Below the pieces are notes generated by a model that did not search any database, was not told the DNA's origin, and was given only the letters and a program-made list of their open reading frames with translations. A stretch of 64,000 bases of DNA from Mycocentrospora acerina (lineage: Eukaryota; Ascomycota; Dothideomycetes; Pleosporales). Shown piece after piece: positions 57,031-64,000 of the stretch. A program made the position numbers and the translations under genes. How positions within the stretch are numbered: position 1 is the first letter of the stretch; each line of letters opens with the position of its first letter. The stretch lies in assembly GCA_022701365.1 (NCBI GenBank), contig JAKUHH010000040.1, positions 310,001 to 374,000 of the forward strand. Reading direction: 5' to 3'.

Positions 57031-58860
57031 TTTGCGTTTGGACTAGGCGTATGTGAGGTATAAAGTGTAGTGTTGCGGGAGCAGGTTTGGAGAAGATCGG
57101 AGGTTGAGTACTGCTTGCGGGAATGACAGCTGGAGTTGAGGTGAGGTGGAGGGTTGATGGTTCGTGCCAAGACCTGGGGTTTGGAAGGTGTAGTCGTGGC
57201 TCTTGCCCTAAACACTCAATTCCCATCTTCATCCTTACGACATTCAAAGACAATCTAGAACCTAGAAAATGGATTTTTTTATCAATGTAAGAACACATAC
57301 AAAAATCTAGTTGCCCCGATGCAATATTCCATGCAGACTCGGCTTCTTTTCTCTAAATCACACAACCAAACAATCATACCTGGTAGCTCAACACAACCGC
57401 TGCTATCAACGTGAAAAGCCGACGAGGCCAATCAATGGCTGCAATATAATCCGATAAGCGGTTCTCGTAAAAAATTTAATTCTAAATGCTACTTTCTCAG
57501 ACTTGACCTCTAGAGTATCGTGTGTTCTTGTCAAAAGATGGATATTCATTTATTCACTCACTTAGTTATAAGCTTCCAAAATCGATGTCATTATGAACCT
57601 TGCAGGCTTTGCATATCTTTTGGAAAAAGAATCATTTACATGTTGTCCTCGCTTCTACGAAAACAGCCATGATACTTTCAAAAACCTCTCATGGCTAAGT
57701 ACCATGCCTAGGGAAAGCGTGCCTTCTGGAAAAACGTAGTCCACACATTCCAAAATGTGGTATGTTCACAACCTGTGCAGTCTTTTAAGTATCAAGTTTT
57801 CTTATTTTGTGCAACATTCCGCCATAAAGACTAGTACCACATACTTGGAAAGCATCCTCCTTACGACAGTCTCTAAAACCACTATTAAAACATGTCATGC
57901 AAGGGCAAAATTACTTTGGTAACGTAACTTAGCCGCTGCTTTGATCTGGTTATGAGACTTGGATATCCTATATTGAGAGCCACTACATCTTAGGCCATAT
58001 TCTTCGAAGACGTCAACAGAGAGAACGCAACTCAGCATATGAGCCCCATTTTTTTTTAGCAAGGACAAGAGCATGAGCCTAATACACAAGGCTCTCCTCT
58101 CCCCTTTTTTTCTGTAACACTGCATGTTCTGTAGGCTGGCTCTTCACATAAATTTGTGTTCTCTTTCTTCTGCTAGGGGTGTTGTCGAGACTATATTGCA
58201 CTACGAACCATAAGACTAGATAATGGAATCAAGCAACACACAAAGCGGACAACTTCGACACAGCAAGTCCATTAAGCAAAGAGCACGTATGTAAAGCTAT
58301 TACGCGTTACACACTAAAGCAGGCTGTGCATGTGTAACATTTTTGTAATATTATTGCCGACACCCCCGTAACTAAACATCTTGTCCAAAGAGAAGCTAGA
58401 AAAGTGCAGGGATATCTGCAGCGCGATATGCCACCCCTGAGATGCAAGCCACAACCGCATCATCGGATATGGGCAACTATCCTCGCGATGTGTCAAAATT
58501 TGGGTTCGGGCTACGATGAATTTCAGCACTACATCAACGGAGTGTCCTCCGGGGTGCTCATCTGACCTGATTAATTTCCACTGTATTGGCAGATGAGAGC
58601 TTCCAGCGAGTCTAGAAATTCGCGTTAATGAGTTGGTCGTGGGGCATTCAACATTGTGTTGTACTCAGTCACGATAACGTTCCTCGGGACCAAGATTGCC
58701 GTGTCAGCACCGCACAAATTCTGTAATGGTTGAGATGCAAAGCTACATATGCATGTTTTAGTGCAAATTGTAACGGAATGTAGAAGCGGAAACAAAGTTC
58801 AATTGGATATCTTGGTTACGCCATAACACCTGATGCCTGACGCGGAACAATAAAGTTGCG
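57031..58860. other. Intergenic region between YOS1 and MNN10-like gene
   Basis: About 1.8 kb, AT-rich, holding the YOS1 promoter (leftward) and the 3' side of the glycosyltransferase gene. Only short frames occur; none is recognisable. Confidence 0.5.
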
Positions 58861-59773
58861 TCAATAGAATTCTTTTGCATTGCCCCAGTAGATATCGTGT
58901 TCGTACTTGTCCATGAGTTGTCCGGTAGGGTCATCACCCTTGACGTGTGCCCATGCTCCAGCAAAATGCAGAACAAATGTGCCAGGCTGCCAGGCCTTCT
59001 TGGAGTCGTCGTAACAGGCAATCTCCTCTGGGAAAGCGTTTAGCTTCCACTGCGGCACAAAGTGCGCCATGTCACTTGTGGCCTTGTCCTCCTTCAAAAG
59101 CTTAGACATGCAGTCCTGCTCGCTCATGTTGGAATCTTCCGCCTTCGATTTATCGAATAGGGCTCTTGCATCGTCGAAAAACTTGATCGATCGTTCGTGC
59201 CCGCGGAGGAGGAAGGAGCCCGCATTTAAGCCATTACAGTCGTTTGTAAGCAAGAAGTCAATTGCGTCGGGGTTTGTCGTGTTCCTCAGTTCCTCTTCGA
59301 TGACATCAACGATCTTCGTCGCAGTGTTGGTGATCAGCGTGTCGAAGTCCAGCCACCATATCCAGTCGTATTTGCCAGTTTTGATGGCACGTTCGGCCAT
59401 GGTATATTTCCACCACATGACACCGCGATCCGAGGGAGCTTCGTAGTCGACAAGAAGGTCATGGCCGTGACGACGCGCATAGTCTACGCAAAGGCTACGT
59501 TAGCAAAGTAGTTCCCTCGTTGGAATGTGATGACTTGCGATCTTTATTCTTGAGTGAGACATGGAGATACGATCTTTGTTCTGTGACAAATGTCATCAGT
59601 GCGACACGGAGCGGCTTCTTCTGCGCTTCTTCATTCTGCGTGGATGGAGGCGGAGGTGGAGGTGGAAGAGGCTCATGCGTATTCCCCTGGCTCAGCTGCC
59701 ATCCGAAGAAACCAAGAAAGAAAAGGACGAAGACCAGAGCTGGTGGAATTCCCCTCACTGAGCGAAGCAACAT
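58861..59773 (-). CDS. GMA12/MNN10-family glycosyltransferase
   Basis: Exons 59539-59773 and 58861-59483 give 858 nt and 285 aa. The N-terminus is a type II signal anchor (PALVFVLFFLGFFGWQL after MLLRSVRGIP) followed by a Pro-rich stem. The catalytic part has LRVALMTFVTEQRSYLHVSL, NKDHYARRHGHD, GVMWWKYTMAERA, the DxD nucleotide-sugar motif in DWIWWLDFDTLITN, and FLLRGHERS and FVLHFAGAW. The family adds alpha-linked mannose or galactose in the Golgi (yeast Mnn10/Mnn11, S. pombe Gma12). Frame and the conserved KDHYARRHG are restored only by a 55-nt GC-AG intron (59484-59538). Upstream open sequence to 60070 is left out because the anchor follows this ATG directly. Confidence 0.88.
59484..59538 (-). 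other. GC-AG intron of the MNN10-like gene
   Basis: The donor is GCAAGT (exon …AAAGATC, then GCAAGT), the classical GC-type donor. Branch TGCTAAC and acceptor GCGTAG follow. A GT donor two bases in would shift the frame and hit a stop soon after. Confidence 0.82.
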
Positions 59774-60290
59774 GGCTGCTGATGCGGTACACTTCCTCCA
59801 GCTGGAAAATGGTGGAATTGACACGGACGAAAAAAAGGAGACATGTTCGCCATATAGCTTCAATCGGTAGTACCCGACTCGCCAAGCCAGTGGGAGAAGT
59901 GGGATTGGACCTGTGAATGGAGCTGCATCGTGGTTCGAGACCTTGCAGCCACGGCTGAGATAGCGTGCCGAACCTCCGCGCGTCCAGCTGCCGGCTGAAA
60001 CAGTAAGACCAGGATGTGCCGGGCTCAAGTAGCAGTCAAATGTCCCGATGCTCAAGATGACGATGGACAACTTGAGCGTATTCGAGTTGAAGATGCAGGT
60101 CTGATACGAGACGTGCAGATCGCTAGGCCACGGCTCAGGGCCGCAAGCCCAAGCCCTCCACTTTGATTAGCCCCACATCGTTCATCTACCAACCACCTTG
60201 GGACTGCGCATCTACAACATCGCTTTGGACTTGCCGCATCACCCTGCAAGCCATCCACCCATCTAACTTTGCTCACGTCGGGATTGCACC
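59774..60290. promoter_or_regulatory. Divergent promoter region (MNN10-like / GRF protein)
   Basis: The 517 bp between two divergent start codons. No specific elements are assigned. An open frame on the minus strand to 60070 is probably leader sequence. Confidence 0.4.
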
Positions 60291-61407
60291 ATGTCAGGCT
60301 TCATAGGACGTGGGGGCCCACTCCCAAAAGGATTGTTCATTGACGGCGTTTGGCACTGTAGGAACATCGGGAACTGAACAAAGGCCGTGTAACGTGAGGC
60401 TGACATCACCAGGCGACTGTGATCCTCGCAACCCAGCAGTGCATTTTGAAGTCAAGAAAGAAGGCCCTAACAAGGGCAAGTGGTGTAATGTTCCTCAGCC
60501 AGCGATCCTCACGGAAACCTGACTATGTGCAGTTCGTTCTTGCCAGAAGCAGCAAGGCGACAAGACTCGCTGCCATTTCTTCCTCTGGGATGTAGATGCA
60601 CACCGGAGAGAAGCAGCCGCTCTGGCAAACAATTCTCGCACCGAAACCCGCACTAACCCAACAACCCCCTCCAAGCGTCGGTCTTCCCCTCCACTGCCTT
60701 CCACAGTCAAATCGGGCCCATCTGAACCAAGCCGAAAGCGAAGTCGCGTCATAAGTGAAGGCCGTGAAGATGATTTTGGCCTTGAGCATACCAATGATTC
60801 TTTCAACGACGAGCTGGATCGGGTTTTGATTGCAGTCGAGACGCCCAGTAAAGCGATCAAGACGTCGAATATTACTACTCCATCGGCAAGACGGAAACTG
60901 CCATGGCAAATACATCAATCAGCCACCAGTCTCGTTGGTCTTCAGACACCACACACAGATCGTCGAGTTGGAGGCGATCCCTTCAACACAAGACTCCCTA
61001 TGCCTGCTAATGTTCGCACTCCTTCGAGTGTCCACAAACACGACAACAACATTAATAAGAATGCGGCGTCTCCTTCGTGTTTGGATACCCCAACACCGAA
61101 TCGCTTCAAGGATGTATCAGGGAACGATCTAGTACAAGATGTACTCAGTTTGCTTCATGCAGCAAGTATTAACCTCGACGTTGGCAGAGCAAACGACCTC
61201 CGAACGATATTACACAAGCATGCGAACAATGCAGAAGGCTATAAAAGAGGTCGCGATGTCCTTCGAGCTGCTATAAAGGCAAAAGATGCAAAGATCACTG
61301 AGATCACTTACCGCGTTAGCACTCTCGAAGCAGAGCTGGAGGCCGAGAAGGCAACAGTGAAGCACTTACAATGGGAAACTCAAACTGGGCCACAACACGG
61401 TCCATAG
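60291..61407 (+). CDS. GRF-type zinc-finger protein
   Basis: Three exons, 60291-60357, 60413-60484 and 60533-61407 (introns 55 and 48 nt), make 1014 nt and 337 aa. The start is MSGFIGRGGPLPKGLFIDGVW, given here in part as GFIGRGGPLPKGLF. The GRF-like finger follows at about residues 22-70: HCDCDPRNPAVHFEV, NKGKWFRSCQKQQ, RCHFFLWDVDAHRRE. The usual Arg of NKGR is Lys here. The middle is Ser/Thr/Pro-rich with a basic patch (RKRSRV), and the C-terminus is a coiled coil (AKDAKITEITYRVSTLEAEL). GRF fingers bind single-stranded nucleic acid in topoisomerase III and APE2-type proteins; the role of this fungal stand-alone version is unknown. ATG 60291 has a good context (caccATG). Confidence 0.85.
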
Positions 61408-62544
61408 AGACAATCCTCGAGATTATGCTATTTAGATTATGTCTTCAGAGGGGTTGAGGATACTAATTTGTCTATCCTCATTCTATTAGAGGCGTGCACA
61501 CGTCATAAGAGGCGAACTGCTGAAGTTGAAGTTGAAGTTTGACTGAAATACGAGAAATCTCATACGCAGGTGAATATAGACACTGCTGTAAAATATCTCA
61601 ACTTATCCACCGTTCATGCAGATATCTCATCCTATAGGTGATTTGGGTCGTAAACGAGGACTAGATCAGAGTTCAGTCCAGTTGATGGGTATTCGAATAT
61701 TCAAATGATCGTTTACATTACACAAAACTAACACTACCACGACTGAGCTTTGCTGGTTTTCGTTTCTCGAAATCCCTTCAAGAATGCTCTCGAAGCAGAG
61801 GTCGATTATATGGAAACCATGAAATTAAATGTCCTGGATCGTGCTTCGTTTGCCTTGCAGCAACTCTCCACAAATACGCAAGAATGCCTCGATAGAACGC
61901 GATGCCAAAATTGAACAGGCCTCCTTTCATGACTGACATTATAAAACGATCATGACATTGTGGACATGAAAATCACCAGGATGACATGATGAGGCAGACT
62001 CATCGGCGGAGGCCAAGAGCTGCCCAGTCTCGCCAGAACGGTTACCGGCAGTATTGAGTTGGCTATTTGTCGGAAACAGAGGCCAAAGAACGCCAGCTGA
62101 CGTACGCCGTGATCCCGCTCGCAGATACACTCCACATTGTACGGCGGGACCTTGGCATCAAACAGTCTGAGAACGATCGCTTTTTGTAAATTTATAGTAC
62201 GAGACAATCTTTAATGTTCGAGAAGCGCTTGTTTTTGAAACGGAGAACGTCAGACTTGCTAGACGCTCCTTGAGCTGGGACAATTGCGCCCTAACCCCGT
62301 CCAACATCCATACCTCATGGGGAAGAAGACTTCTGCGCTGACAATCGTAACGCCAACTACACACAGTATGGGTGTACTCATAATCCCTGCAGTACTGTGA
62401 TGCTTAGCGGCTCTTAGCATTTCAAGATCAGCAAACAGGATGCCAAGTATCACCTTCTCCGACGTTGTTCATTAATACGTTCTTAAACGTCTCCTCTCTC
62501 TTACTTTTTCTTTTGCCTTCCTAGTACTACTTACTTTGGACAGA
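61408..62544. other. Intergenic region upstream of SLC6-type gene
   Basis: About 1.1 kb without a supported gene. A GAAGTT repeat occurs at about 61520-61540, and a pyrimidine-rich tract precedes the ATG at 62545 (about 62485-62522), as is common in fungal promoters. Confidence 0.5.
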
Positions 62545-64000
62545 ATGGCTCCTCAATTCCTTGGAAAGATTGGACGATGGCTCGCTCCCCTGCCAAAGAA
62601 ATCGGACGATGGACGCGATCAATGGCCCTCACGAGCAGCTTTCCTCCTTGCTGCTATGGGTGGCTGCGCTGGACAAGGCAATCTTTTGCGATACCCCTCT
62701 GTCGTCTATAACAACCACGGTCTTCAATGGTTTATTCCGTATCTTCTGGCCGTATTCCTCATCGCCATCCCCGCTCTTGTTCTTGAGGTGTCAATTGTAT
62801 GTAGTCGCATCAGATTCAGTATGAGAAGTAGTGCAACTAACTAGTACAGGGCCAAGCATACCGTGGTGGTACAGTAATAGCTTTCAATAACATCAATAGA
62901 CGACTCAAGGGCGTTGGTATGGGTCCCGTTATCATCAGCTTCCTGGTTGTTCAATACTTCACTGTCAATCTGGCCTGGATAATGAATTACTTTCGCTGGT
63001 CTTTCACAAGTCCGCTTCCTTGGAAGGGCCAGATTCAGTCATTCTACTGGGATGACGTCCTCCAGGTCGGCGATATCCGAGAGGGAAGTCTATCGCCTGA
63101 CGGGAACTCAGTTTTGGCATATACAGGATATCCAAATGTTCGCCTTATTGGAGAAACGGTTGGCTGGAGCATATTCATCTGGTTCCTCATCTGGATTTCT
63201 ATCTTCCGCGGAGTTGGTCTGACAGGGAGAGTTGTATACTTTACGATGGGCTTACCCATCGTCACCACCATCATCTTCGTTGGTCAGTCACTTTCTCTCG
63301 ACAACGCAAGCGAAGGAGTCAAACTCGTATGGGCTACATGGAGAGGTGATCAGCTTAAATCTGGGTCTGTTTGGCAGACTGCCGTAGGACAAGTGTTCTT
63401 CTCTACGGGTATCGGATTTGGATACTTCACAAGTTATGCGAGCTACAACCAGAAACATGCAAATGCCGTCATGGATGCCGTTCTCATTTGTGGCAGCAAT
63501 GTTCTATTTGAGAACTTTGCTGCTTTTGCTGTGTTCGGTGTCGTCGGTTATCTTCGCATGTGGCCAGAAGACGATGTAAGGTTAGGGGCATTTACAGTTG
63601 GCTTCCTGACACTACCTGAAGCCGTACTCACAATGCCTGGGTCTAACTTTTGGGCTGTCTTGCTCTTCTTTACTCTGGTTGTTCTTGGATTCAGCTCAGC
63701 TTTTGTCATGTTGGACGTTGTTGTTACGGTAAATTGTTCCTCTACAAGCACAGTAGAGATAAAAGGCTAATCCTCACAGTTGATCTGTGATTCGGGAATT
63801 GTCAAAGCGTCAAGACCTGTTGTTGTTACGGTCGTCACCGTTGTGTCATTCTTGATGTGCCTTCCGTACTGCACAGAATTCGGATACTATCTCCTCGATG
63901 GAGTCGATCGATGGGTTAACAATGTCGCTCTGATCTTTGTTGTCTGGAGTGAGGTGACGAGCGCTACCACCGTATATCGCTGGTTCGACATCGTGGACCA
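62545..64000 (+). CDS. SLC6/neurotransmitter:sodium symporter family transporter, 5' part
   Basis: Exons 62545-62796, 62850-63728 and 63780 to beyond 64000; the 3' end is outside the window (450 whole codons seen). After a short cytosolic N-terminus, the first membrane segment has the family motif in the form GGCAGQGNLLRYPSVVYNNHG, seen in part as GQGNLLRYPS, followed by GLQWFIPYLLAVFLIAIPAL, LEVSIGQAYRGG, FFSTGIGFGYFTSYASYNQ and further helices, matching the 12-helix Na+-coupled symporter fold. Substrates in this family are amino acids and amines. The fungal substrate cannot be read from sequence. Probable plasma-membrane location. Confidence 0.9.

Noticed and set aside
59460..59545. Frameshift in the MNN10-like gene
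   Set aside because: A GC-AG intron with the classical GCAAGT donor gives an intact protein.

Overview
The window is nuclear DNA of a filamentous ascomycete (Pezizomycotina). The evidence is short spliceosomal introns (mostly 48-100 nt) with GTRNGT donors and CTAAC/CTGAC branch sites, plus typical mould gene content: an FlbC-like two-finger regulator, a CreB-type deubiquitinase, a hybrid histidine kinase, a DUF7707 GPI protein and an Ypt35-like PX protein. Gene families and intron style suggest a dothideomycete, but the sequence alone does not fix the genus. No plasmid, virus, intact transposon, CRISPR array, rRNA or tRNA gene was recognised.

Layout: NOP14 3' end (+); ZIP metal transporter (-); fungal-specific regulator with an RSFVMQKARRERPWST-type signature (+); ChaC-like gamma-glutamylcyclotransferase and COQ6 in tandem (-); unknown Ser-rich protein (+); DUF7707 protein (-); YPT35-like PX protein (+); SAS4-like chromatin protein (+); unknown small protein (+); EthD-domain protein and a PTS1-bearing acyl-CoA ligase (+); AT-rich gap; hybrid histidine kinase (+); 5-kb gene-poor stretch; FlbC-like regulator (+); EAF6 (-) divergent from TFIIS (+); arginine-type carbamoyl-phosphate synthase large chain (-); a gene relic; LCL3-like nuclease (-); LSD1-type SWIRM/amine-oxidase/HMG protein (+); CreB-like deubiquitinase (+); YOS1 (-); GMA12/MNN10-family glycosyltransferase (-) divergent from a GRF zinc-finger protein (+); and the 5' part of an SLC6-type transporter (+) running off the right edge.

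Most genes are housekeeping or regulatory and independent of one another. Several act on chromatin or transcription (SAS4-like, EAF6, TFIIS, LSD1-like, FlbC-like). EthD plus acyl-CoA ligase is the only neighbouring pair that looks like a possible small metabolic unit.

The most unusual content is splicing. The carbamoyl-phosphate synthase model needs a 3-nt exon (TAC, one Tyr of the conserved NYNPET motif). The ChaC gene needs a 5-nt exon (GCAAG). The creB-like gene has a 14-nt exon whose donor splits the catalytic Cys codon. The MNN10-like gene is in frame only with a GC-AG intron. Each was deduced by restoring a conserved protein motif with exact reading-frame arithmetic; none has been tested with transcript data. 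Exon coordinates are hand-derived, and all joins given sum to a multiple of three, except the partial genes at the two edges.
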